Assembly: GCA_032622095.1 (NCBI GenBank)
Contig: CP136061.1
Span: forward strand, 193,322,369 to 193,386,368
Reading direction: 5' to 3'
Length of the DNA: 64,000 nucleotides
Source of the DNA: Siphonodentalium dalli
Lineage: Eukaryota; Mollusca; Scaphopoda; Gadilida; Siphonodentaliidae
Part shown: piece after piece, positions 9,401 through 22,101 of the stretch
Layout of the letters: each line of letters begins with the position of its first letter
How positions within the stretch are numbered: the stretch's first letter is position 1
Made by a program: the position numbers and the translations under genes
Notes under the pieces: generated by a model
The model's database searches: none
Seen by the model: the letters and a program-made list of their open reading frames with translations, nothing else
Told to the model about the DNA's origin: nothing

Positions 9401-12400
9401 GGTTCATGCAGCGGCCGGTTTTCCGGCCGCTCGGGTTCAAAGGGTTAATAATTTTTTTTTTAAATATCATTATTTCTTACACACTTTACCAATTTTTTCT
9501 TACATTTTTTAACAATTGTCGACTCACATATATAAGAGAATGCATTGGCACAGGGTTTTTGCAAAAAAAAAGCTCCAGTCATGAAAGGTTTAAATAAAAA
9601 TATTCATTTCTCACACTTAAGTCCAAAACAAAATTATGTTTTGTTTTACGGGCCCCGTCGCATTAGACTTCAAACTGTGCATTGAATATTTTGTATTGAC
9701 ATCACAAAAACAAAAAAATCCACACTCACATTATAAGCATATAATGAAAATAGTCCACAAAATATCTAAATTAGAACATCTTGTTAAATTGTAATTTCGA
9801 ACATTGTTTTCTATAAGTCTTTGCTTATTTGTTGCAACTGCAGTTTGGTCATAGTTAGACCATAAATTAGGCTTGTTCAGTGTCAAACATTTAATAGTTT
9901 ACGTTGCATGATTGTTTGGTTATAAAAAATCATAATATGGACCCTTCTGCAAATGAACACATGCTAGAGTACAGTATGATTTCAATGCACGAACCAAGTT
10001 CGATTTGAACCCTTTCTATTTAAAGCTTGCTAGTTTCAAGAGTAACTTTTACCAACATTAATAAGGATCAACTGATTTTACATTCAATGAAATGTTCCAG
10101 TTCTAAGTATATGTCTGTTTAAATTAAATTTAAACAAATAGAACATTGAGACAATGGTTGGGCTTTTGAATGGTTTATTAAAGGAAATATCTGTGAAAAT
10201 AAGCTAAAATACTGCTAACATAATTTTGCCAACATGCACTGCAGGCATCAGATGGTATGTCTGTCGGGGAAATAATAATGAAACCAGCCCGGCCACACTG
10301 ATTTGATTTAAAAATTGCCCGTGAAAAAAAATGCAACATAAGGCCATAACTCTGGTGAAAGTTGGCAGGCGGAACCCAAATTCCAACTTGACCTGTATTT
10401 TGGGCTAGTAAACTCACATACCAATTTCATTCCATTCAGTTGAGACTGTCTAAAGTTATCATTTTGAAACAAAAAGCAAATGGACGGACAGAGGGACGGC
10501 TGGACGGAAGGACAACCAATAACATAACACATCCCGTTCTTTAAAAACTGACGCATAAAAACAAAAGGCAGGGAGTGATATTAATTTCACGTTCATGACT
10601 TAACAATAAGAAATTCTGACAATAAACTTACTTTGCTTCACCACCAAGTCATCTCTCATTGCCAGATTCACAAATGGTATAAACATGTTAGGGTCTACAA
10701 GCTTGGGTCGCTCTCTTGACACAGGACAACTGTCATCTTCTGAAAATGTGAAGTAGTTTAGTATTAAAATATTTTGTTGGTTCCATCAATAAAAAGGTTG
10801 CACGCATGGGGTTTTGGGATCATGCGCAAAAGCCTGATAAACGGGAAACTGACTTTGCATTGCCTAATGGTAATAGTAATGCGTTACTTTTCATTTAGAA
10901 AGTAGTTGTAAGGGTAATTGTAATGCAGAAAAAGGCAAGTAATGTTAATGCATTACTTTGCAAAGTAAAGGGACTACTTTGCAAAGTAATGGGACAAAAT
11001 GGGCTCATCCCAGAAGACAAGAATAATCTCTCACCTTCAATATTGTCACAAGATAAACATCTCAACTCCAGACAGTCAAACAGTTCCTTATCATTGAGGG
11101 GCTCAATTTTTCTGAAATGAAAATCAGATATATAAAACAGATATGAAAATAAAATTTAATATATTACAGACCATCAACTAAATTTTATTTATTACAGACC
11201 TTCAACTAAATTTTATTTATTACAGACCTTCAACTAAATTTTATTTATTACAGACCTTCAACTAAATTTAATTTATTACAGACCTTCAACTAAATTTGGA
11301 TTCATCAGACTATAGTCAACAGCTTAGTACCAAAACGAAAGATTGCATACCCCATGTCCCTCGATAGAGGTGGCAGTCTAACAATGGTCATAACTCTGTC
11401 CAAGATCAACGGACCGTGACTATAATCAAACTTGGCCTGCGTCTTCTCAAATGTTAACCATGTACCAAATATCAAGAAATTCAGTTGAATATTGCAAAAA
11501 TTATCATTCGGACAATGCAACAACTGAGGCAAAATATGCCGTTTCGCCATTTCGCATTGAACCACCGCAAAAATACAATAACAATTTGAGCTTGCAAAGA
11601 ACATGTGATATACCCCTACTGTTAATGCCAAAATACGGTCAAATCAAATTCTAAGTTGAAAAAAGGCCCCATAACTCATGTGAAAATAATTGGACAGAAC
11701 CCATATTCAAACTTGGCCTGTATTACACATAACAGCTTTGGTTGAGATCAAATAATCCAAAGTTATCGGTTGGAAACCCAAATAGGTAATTTGTTAGGGT
11801 TCATCTCAATGCTGTTACGTGGCTAGCCACTTGTTACATGGTTAGTACATGGCTAGCCACATAACGGAAATTAGACACAAAACTATCTATTTTTCTTATT
11901 AATAGCCACATAAGTATCCAAATGTAAGCATGGAAGGCTAAACAGACTGACATACAGACAGACTGATTACATAGTATGACCATTTTTTCAAAAGGGCGTA
12001 TAAAAACGGGCATAACTCAATCAAAAATCATCAGACCATGCCCAAAATCAAACTTGGCCTGCATCTCAAGTTAGAACCAAGTACCAAATAACAAGAATTT
12101 TTTTTGATTATATGAATACAGTGAAACCTGTTATGAGAGACAGGTGGTCATCGACGACAGGTTTGTTCCAATTTCGACTGAACTGACATCTATCATCAGT
12201 GTTAGATGTCTGAACAAGTGAATTATTTTTATACACAAACTGGTTGAAAATGATTGTGATTATAGGTTTAGTCTTTTTTTAGTAAAGTATACTTAAAACA
12301 TAAAAAACAAGACAGTCAATGACTGTGGAGACGCTCACCTACTGTAAAGACTGAGAAGAAAGGGACTTTGAAGACTAACACAGTCAGTACTTGTCAAAAT

Positions 12401-15400
12401 AAGTTAAGACAAGTAGTTCTAAACATGGACATATACATGTAGCTCGGGATTTGCTGATGAGCCGGGCTCTTCACCTTGAAATTTCAAAGTGCACACTACT
12501 GTCAAATCTCCAACCCCCTTTTAAACAAGATAATCTTAACCATTCCATAGTCCTAAGTTCACAAAATTAATTTTGCACACCCCTCTTATGTTGAAATTTT
12601 ATAACTGGAATGGGTGCTTCAAGCTCTCAAACTTTTGGGAATTTCCAGCCTGACATCTCCCATAAAGTCAAAATTTGTGCCCCATTACAACAGATTAACA
12701 TGAAGTCGGCAAATATGGACTGTTGGTTTAAAAACATACTAGTTGGAAATTAAAATCAAATTATGAGAACTATTCATATAGTGAGTCTAAGTGTGGTTTA
12801 AGGATGTCTTATTTTTGGTGTGAAAATCTAATCTACAACTAATGTTGTATCAGAAATGAAATTTTCAAGAGGAATCTATATATTATTATAACAGTAGCAT
12901 ACAACATAGATACAGGTAGTGTGGGTGGGGGAGCTATAACTTTTACCTCTGCCCCTAGTTGAACAAACATGAATCCCCATGTATGAGATCTATTCATCTA
13001 GTAATTTTAAACAGTGGCTTTTAAGAGTTGAAGTTAATTGATTTTCCAAAAAATGACCCCATTTGAACAGATCTGAACATGCCGCCCAAGGACCCTGCAT
13101 ACCAAATATAAGCTAAATAGACTTGAAGGTTCTTGAGAAGTAATAGTTGTTAGAATTACTATGGAGGGAGAAAGTTACGGCCCTGGCATCCCTCCCATTT
13201 GAACGGGAGTCGCCTACAGGTAAGGATTTCATTTGGATTGTTGACGGATTGGATGGACAGACCAATGGATGGAAGGACTCTCTGACAGACCGACAGTTTA
13301 AATCCAACAACAGCAATATACATGTACCTCGATTGTTTGTTCATAATTAGGTATAATGAGTTCACATAGATAAGTGGTTGTTAAGAAAATATTGGAACAG
13401 CCAAGCCTGAATTCAGTGTGTCTGAAGTCCCCAAAGAGTGAAACTAGTGATGCTATTCTGATAGGTGGGATAGCATCACCAAATTCACAATCTGGGAACC
13501 TAATTTTACTTAATCCCCAACTGCTATGGGAGACCTAGGGACAGATAGAAATTCTCCAGCTGAAGTTGGCAATGTATGCACACCCATTGGGCACCTCAAT
13601 TATGCATTTTATCTTCTGCAAATTAGGGGATATAGAATCTGATCAGAAGGAAAAAAAGCAGCTAAAAATGTTAATTTGAGACTCTAGATACTTCCCAGAA
13701 GATGAGGCCTAAGCAGAATGAGGTAATAAGAGGGTGTATTTGGTGATGCTAGCCTGCTGTGTGGAGCAACATAATTAAATTAACCCTCTGGGAACCTCAT
13801 TCTACAAATGCCCAGACACTCTTAATTCAAGCTTGGAGAAAATGAAATTAATCTGATTTTAATGACCACTGAGTGATAATGTAAACAACAAGGGTGCTTC
13901 ATTGATAACACCATTAATCTCATTTAAATTATGAATGACATGAATTACACTCTCTAGGGATAGAGAGCACTATGGCATACCAGTTGTTATCTTGTTTTAT
14001 AAACATGTGTCCATCAGAGCACATGGGTGGCTTGCTGTAGTGAGAATACAAGGATATTAAAGTAATTTACTGAACATTTCTGTACATCTGTCTGTTCCTG
14101 CTTTCTCCCAAACCCTGATTTCAACCAAATATAGTGGAGTGACTAGAGGTACCTCCCCTTCCCTCCCAAAGATGTAATGTCATAGGTTCTTCACCTTTTT
14201 AATGAGTTTTTTTTTATTTAATTTAAAATAAAATATTTTATCTAATAAAAAAAAAATATTTATTAAAAATAAAATATATATAATTTTTTTTGGGTTAAAT
14301 TGAGCAATAAGTTAAATCGAAAAAATAAAAAAAAAATTCAGATTTATGTCCATAGCCCCACCCACATTTGACCCAGTAACCTCATTTGAACAAATCTGAA
14401 CCACAGTCACCCAAGGTACCCTCATACCAAATATGAACCCAATCGGCCTGACAACTTCAGAAAAGAAGTCGTTTTAAGAATTACTATGTGGAAAAATAGT
14501 TATGGTCCTGACATCAAAACTATTTGACTCGGTGACCTCATTTGAACAAATCTGAATGAGAGTCACCTAGGGAACAACCACACCAAATATGAACCAATTT
14601 GGTATGATGGTTTCAGAGGAGAAGATGTTTTAAAAAAAAGTTGACGGACGGACAGACGGACAGACAGACGGACGGACGGACGGACGGACGGACGACGGAC
14701 GAGGAGTGATGACTATAGCTCCACCGGAGACTTCGTCTCAGGTGAGCTAAAAAGAGATTTATACAGGTAAATGCATGTTAAATAATGCAGTAGAACAGCC
14801 GATAAGAGAACACATCGGGCACGTGAGTCGTGACAGTAGGAAGAACAGATTGCCAGGGCGCAAATCAACTCCCAACATAACTTGATAAAAAGGGAAAAAT
14901 AAACGTACATCAGTCGTCACTGCATGTCTTTATTTCATTCCTGTCTCACATATTATATTATTTTGAATGTATTAGTATCTTCGAATAAAACTGCAAACAG
15001 CAGAAAATTCATAAACTGGGTGTCTTTGACCCAGTAATGATTCTGAACACGTGCATGATTGACCTCAATTTCGCGACTACGGAATATCTCTTTGATGTTT
15101 CTATTGTTGCGACACAGTTCATTGTATAGTGTCTGCAAACTTCTACTAGTATTTGATGATGTCACATGGAATGATTTTAATTTAATATGAAGCCCGGGAA
15201 TGAGCATTATAAAAACTTGGAAAGCATGCATTGTCAGCGTGTTGATGGTTCTTTCAATGAGGACGCGAACTCCTGTATTTATTAAACAAAGGTTCCTTTA
15301 TGCTTCGGGTGCAGACATTAAATCCTGGCGTTGAGTAAGTTTGACACTTTGCCCTAAGCGTTTTCATGCTTCGCCACAATGAGGCAGCGACTGGATTAAT

Positions 15401-18400
15401 GATAGGCCTATCGCTAAAAACAACAGTACAGCCAGGCAGAGTCTCAATTTTATGCTACTATGGAATATAGGATCTTTTTTGTATTTCATCATACATTAGT
15501 TATGTCAAACATTTCGACAACATTCAAGTCAAAAATAATAAGAGTGATGAAGTTTTTATAATCCACGTTCCCAAATACTACTTTTGGATTAAAATGAACC
15601 AATGTTATATCCCCCTGCTGGGAATTCCGCTTAGTCACATGTCCCGGTGGGGAATCCCCAAATCATAGTCTGTGATGAAGCAACTGATTGCAAATAATTT
15701 TAATCAAAGAAATGCATCCTGCTGAAGCATCTGGGGCTCACGTTGGAAAAGCACTGGTTAAAGACTTATTTTTCATGTCTGGTGGTCGTTCATAACGGGT
15801 AAATTTTGTCATTTTTGCCACAAATCACCGACCGCTGGTCGCATTTGACAGGTGGTCGCTCACGGCAGGTCATTTATATAGTAAAACCAGTCCGTACAAA
15901 GCCAATCCGTTTCACTGTATACAACAATAACTTGCTGATGACAAGACTCTATATTATTGAATGCGAACTTTACTCACAGATTAATTGATGCCTTTCTACT
16001 CACGACACAAGCAAGAGCACCGGATATCTTAGCACAGACCTCTAGTAGACTGCTGTCCGCAGATTTTAACAATGGACTGTAAGAAAAAACAAATATTTCA
16101 TAGCATGAGTTGAACCAAGCCATTCGCAAAGAGTCTGGTATCTAAATCTTAAATTGCATTGACATGTTAATTCTAACTTTGGTATGTGTATGAAATATTA
16201 AATGAAAATTCTATTAAATTATATCATTGACTTATAAGTTAGTGTAACTCTATCACTGAAATATTTGCCTGACTAAGGATTACTGTTAAGAACCTGTGCT
16301 GGTTGGAAACCCTATTGTTTATCTTATTTTATATATATAGCAGATATGGCACAGTTGCATGTTATATATACGTCTTCGAAACAGATTTTCCACTGTCTCA
16401 AAAATTAAATTTGCTTCTAAAAATAGGCACATTAAAATGTGTTGTATAGTCCCAGATATGTTCAAAGAGCAATGCTTGGCATGTTTCGGAGATGTATATA
16501 TAACATGCTACTGTGCCATATCTGCTATATATACATGATAGACCTTAAAATGTGCATATAGTACACTAAGTGCGACATCGGAATACAGCAGCCATTTGAG
16601 CTCCTTTTTTGCGGTCACTTCGGTGGCCGTGTGGTATTGATGTCAGACTTTGAGTCGCAAGGCGCACTCGCCGTCATGGGCCGGGGTTCGAATCCCACTG
16701 ACAATTTGCACTATCTTATTTTAATCTTATCTTATTTTAATCAGGTGCCAAATAGAAACATGGGCAGGAGGGAATCAAAATTTAAATTAAACAAAGGATA
16801 ACTCTAGAATGGAAAATTCAAACAGCTTAAATTAATTGAGCACTCTTTTGAAATCATTCATGAACCTCCATACCAAATTTCATTCAGATCAAATATAACC
16901 AATGTCTGACGTATCTGCGCAGTAGGACAAAATAAAAGGTCGCCAACCACATTGTCCCCCGAAACAGTGGCTAACTCCAAGATAACTAACTCCAATATGG
17001 CTAACTCCAAAATTGGCAGTGTTAGGAATAAAATTAATTAATCCACATAAAAAATTATTGAAATCGTTAATATTTGTTTGAGTTATTATCCGATGAAACT
17101 GGTTTTCGAACTCGTCCTAGATATTGTGGCAACCAATTCATAAACAAAAACTTTTTGAAACTGGTTAATATCTGTTCCGAGTTATTGCGCTTACGACCAA
17201 AAAATTGTGAGAAATCGTCAAACTAAGGGGCATAACTCAGGTAAAAAAAAAATCGGACAAAACTGGTTTTTGAACTAGTCCTAGATATTGTGGCAACCAA
17301 ATCATAATTTTTTTTTTATTGAAATCGGTTAATATTTGTTCGAGATATTGCGCTTACGACAAAAAATTGTCAAACTAAGGGGCATAACTCAGGTAAGTAA
17401 AATTGGACGAAACTGGTTTTCGAACTCGTCCAAGATATTGTGGCAACCAACTCATAAACAAACAAGAGCATCGCTAGGGCGTGGCAAAATACGCCCTTTA
17501 GCTATTTCGAATTGTACTACCGCAAAATAAAATAATACTTTGGGCTTACATTTGAAGAATATCTGATATACCCCTAATTTCAATGCCAAAATGCGGTCAA
17601 ATTCTAAGTCGAAAAATGGCTGTAACTCATGTGAAAATAATTAGACAGAACCTATATTCGAACTTTGCCTGTAGTTTTAGCCGGGAAATACACATACTAG
17701 CTTTGGTTCAGATCAAATAATCAAAACTGAGTTATCGGGCGGAAACCGAAATGTTATGAAATTGGTCAAATTCTAAGTCGAATAAACGTTCGGTAGACCT
17801 CATATCCGCCTCTAAGCGTCGGCTTGATACGACCGTTGTTTGCACATAAAAACCTGTCTTTAGTGCTAGTAAACCTACATACCAAATTTAATTTCATTCA
17901 GTACACATTTACTAAAGTAATCATCCGGAAACCTCAAATTGGCAAAAATTCTAAGTCAAAAACCAAAAAACAGATGAAAACTGAATTTTCTATGTCGCAA
18001 AAGGGGCATAACTCTGCCAAAAATGGTCGGGCAGAACCCAAGTTCGAACTTGACCTGTGTTTTGCTGGGAGAAAGTAATATACCAAATTTGGTTTGAATC
18101 CGATTAACTATACTAAAGTTATCATCCGGAAACCAACTTTCAGGGGTTTTCTAAGTCAAAAAAGGGGCATAACTCTGGTGAAAATTGGCGACGGAACCAG
18201 AATTCGAACTTGACCTGTCTTTTCTGCTAGTAAACCCACATACCAAATTTAATTTAATTTGGTTCACTCAAACTAAAGTTATCATCCGAAAACCTCGGAC
18301 GGACGCACAGACGGACGCATGCACGCACTGATTATAATAGTCCTCCGAACCCGTTGGGTCGGCGGACAAAAGGGGATCTCTGGTATAACAAATTGGATCT

Positions 18401-21400
18401 AACCCATATTCAAACTCGATCTGTATTTTGAGTTGAGAAACTCACATACCAAATTTGGTTCCTATCAGATGAAAAATGGTTGATTATCAAAGCATGTGTA
18501 AATTCTATGTCAAAGGGCCATAACTCCATTAAAAAAAATCAGATCAAACCCATATTCGATCTCGATCTGTATGTTCGGCTGAGAAACTCACATACCAAAT
18601 TTGGTTCCAATCAGATAAAAAATGTTTGAGTTGTGGCAGAATGCGTGAATTCTAAGTCGAATAAAAGGTCGGTAGACCTCATGTCCGGACGGAACCCATA
18701 TTCGAACTTGGCCTGTATCTTTAGCTGGGAAATACACATACCAACTTTGGTTCAGATCAAATAATCCAAACTGGAGTTATCGATCGGAAACCAAAAATGT
18801 TAACGGACGGACGGACAGACAGACAGACGGATGGACATACTGATTACATAATACGACCTTTTTTCAAAAAGGGCGTATAAAAATTGCATGTCTAACATGT
18901 TGAACTGGGCAGATCCTCAATGTCTAAAAAAAATACTTTGATAATCCTGTGTGGGATTTTGATTGTTCTATCTATAGTAGGTGTTGACTAGTCGACTAAG
19001 GGCTGCAGACTACGAAATACCCTAGTCGTTTCAACACTAATTTCCAGATAAACAAAGAAGAATAACTCTAGAATAGAAAATGTGAAAGTCATTTCCCCCT
19101 TTTTTGAAAGCAGTCATTATGGCGAACAACTATACCAAATTTCATTTAGATCAGATAACCCATGGCTACGATATATGCCTGAACGAAGGGACGAACGGAG
19201 GGATGGCAAAACAGACAGACAGACAAGTCAATCCAGTATATCCCTCCATTTTTTTTTCTCCAAAAGTGGGGGTATAATAATATATACGTTGGCCATGTTC
19301 ATATTTTTGTATGGCCCAGAAAGAGTATGAAATAGTAGAAATTTAGCACTTCATAACACAAGTGTGTTAATGGGATTGTCAATGAGAGGCAACACCTCAA
19401 GGTTTATCCTTCCGCGATGGTACAAGTGTGGAATCGACAAACCCGTTAACACACATGCCATTCTGTGTTTATTATACACCACCCGTCCTAGAATCCATTG
19501 ATTGAAAAATAAAAGACTTAGAACGTTTATTCAGAAAAAGACAGGGCTTGCTTTGTTATGTGTGATGATGCTTTTCTTTCAAGCAATTGGAACATTTATC
19601 GCTGAAAGTGGCATTCTAATTGGCTGACTTGTTGATGATAGTTGTTTCCGACTTATATCAAATTTATGTAATTTTACATGAACCACTTTGAAGGCCTTGC
19701 GTCCCTTTAAATTGAGACTTTTATAAATGTTCCCAAGATCTCTGTTAGAACTTAGATGTTACCAGAGGGCGCATTTAGTGATGCTATCGTGCACAGTCTC
19801 CATAGTCTCAAATTAACATTGTTTTCAGTTACATTTTCCATTCTGGGAAGTGTATATATCCCCTAATATGCAGAAGATAAAATGAATAATTGAGGTGACT
19901 AATGGGCGAACATCACCATCTTCAACTGGGGAACTTCAGTTTGATCCAAGGTCTGCCATAGCAGTTGAGACCAAAACAGAGGTTCCCAGAAGGTCAATTT
20001 GGTGACGCTTGCCCATCGTGCGGGATAAAGTTACTAAATTCGCCCTCTGGGGACCTCATTCTGCAAATGACAGACATTTGCAGGCTTGCTGTTAACACTT
20101 TAGAATTAAACTCACTGTAGAAGGTCATAAACAAGATGGTTTCCATTTGGTCCAATGTGATATAGTAAATCGGGAAAGGCTTCAGTGGCTGCTTTCTGCA
20201 TGGCCGAGTTCCTGTCAGTCTGAAAACAGGTAATTCAGAGTTATAAAAAAGATATTGCATTGGCGGAGCTAGCATACCCCCACGGTGACAAATTTGAACC
20301 GTCAAAGTATGGTTGAGATATCTGCATGGAAAAAAAAAACCAACATTTTTATATAAACAAAGATTAATAACTGTAGAATGGAAAACATGAACAAAACGAT
20401 TGAACGATCAATTGATTGCCATCATAGTAGTGAACATCAATACCAAATTTCATTGATATCCATCAACCGGTGGTGGAGATATCTGCTCAGACAGACCAAA
20501 AAAACACCAACATTCCAGATAAACAAAGATAAATAACTCTAGAATGGAAAATTCGTGAAGAAAAGATTGAATGCTCACTTGAATGCCCTCATAGTAGTGA
20601 ACATCATACCAAATTTCATTCAGATCTGTCAACCGGTGTTTGAGATATCTGTCCAGACAGACTTAATGGACAGACAGAAAAACCCGATGGATAAAAAATG
20701 CCTGGAAGGACGTGGGGTTAATCCAGTACACTCCCAATCTCTTCAAGAGGGGGGGGGGGGGGGGGTATAATTAAACATATATGACTTCGGCAGCTGCATT
20801 CTGCAGGTCCCTGTCAGTCTGAAAATAATCGACTTGCTGTTAGATTAAACACCTCTGCTTAATTTCAATGAAGTCCAGACTATCTATTTTACAACCCCTT
20901 TTCATCGCTTCTTTGCAGTCGTTCCCAGGAAATGGGAGCGATTGCTCTCGTATGCACTTGCAATTTTTAATTCACGGGTGCTAAAATTCGCACTCGTCCC
21001 TTGTCAAAATGTTCATTGTCATTTTGGCATATATGTATATTGGATTAACTGGACATAGATCTATCCCAAAATGACATTTTGTTTGAGAAAAACCCAACTT
21101 ACGATTATATTATGGGCGCAATTACAACCGTCTTCTGAATTGCAAGAGCAATTAAATGCTCTCACTGTGTTTTCCTTGTGGGAAGGACTGCTTCTTTGTG
21201 ATTGATGCTAAATTAGTATTGGATTGTATTTTAAAAACCACTAGTTCCAGATGAACAGAGGATAATGGAATGGAAATGGAAACACGAAACAAAATTTCCC
21301 CCTCTTTTGAAAGCAGTCATTATGGCAAACATGCACAACAAATTTCATTCAGATGCGATAACTCATGGATGACCGGATGGACAGACAGACAGATAAATGG

Positions 21401-22050
21401 ACAAAATCAATCCATTATACCCCTCATCTACTGTGTGGGGTAGTATCACCAAATTCACCCTCTGGGGACCTCATTCTGCTTATGTCTCATTTTTTGGGAA
21501 GTATCTACATTCTCAAACTAACATTGTTTTTAGTCACTTTTTCCATTCTGTTCAGTTTCTATATCCCCTAATTTGCAAAAGATAAAATGCATAATCGAGG
21601 TGAATAATGGGTGAACATCACCAACTTCAACTTGGGAACTTCAATTTTACCCAACTTCTCCCATAGCAGCTGAAGTCATCTGTGGAACCTCATTCTGCAA
21701 ATTTCCGGCATCATATTAATATTTCAGTAACTCACAAATGCTTGTTTGAATACATGGATCCTCCAATTGGATGCCACATCTTTAGGAACCAAAGCCAATA
21801 TCTTCAAACTCAAACAGATTGTTGATGTTTCTACAAATAAAAATGAAAGTGTCAATGACGCTGTTGCTCAATTTGAAGAGGGGGATAAGGTCATATATTT
21901 CAGTCAAAGGAGCGATAAGGAAAGGTTTCAAAATATTCTGGATGAGAATCCAATAAATTATTTTATTGTGGCTTAAGATAATTCTTTCTGGATATTTCAG
22001 GGTATTTTGGCTATTTGCAGTCCAGGAGCTGATTGATATGGGTACGCTTG

Positions 22051-22101
<51 letters not shown>

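Larger units (their letters stand above)
4571..9448. mobile_element. TTAA element D nested in family C element
   Basis: TTAA at 4571-4574 and 9445-9448. Terminal repeats are CCCTTTGAACCCTGGC on the left and, read inward, CCCTTTGAACCCGAGC on the right. Own sequence is 4575-5480 and 9183-9444, about 1.2 kb without a recognisable transposase, so non-autonomous. It is interrupted by a GGCC element at 5481-9179. Confidence -1.
4225..9593. mobile_element. Family C TTAA MITE, split by a 4.9-kb insertion
   Basis: Left end TTAACCCTTTCATGACAGGA at 4225; right end read inward TTAAACCTTTCATGACTGG from 9593. Left part 4225-4570 and right part 9449-9593 together resemble the other family C copies, including the AT-rich TTATCATTTTTTCTTACA core. 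Everything between is a later insertion (4571-9448). Confidence -1.

Noticed and set aside
13950-14040. Acceptor TCTCACTACAG followed by a short frame as an ATR exon
   Set aside because: It reads into a stop in the required frame, and exons i and j already join in phase without it.
16004-16076. ATR exon i ending at the first GTGAGT
   Set aside because: This gives phase 0 and a stop in exon j; the donor 26 nt further keeps the frame and the expected length.
16615-16705. tRNA gene
   Set aside because: A and B boxes are present, but the acceptor and anticodon stems do not pair well and a repeated AT tail follows, which fits a SINE.
21746-21976. 76-codon plus-strand ORF with protein-like composition
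   Set aside because: It is antisense to ATR exon g, which has correct splice sites, phase and similarity on the minus strand.
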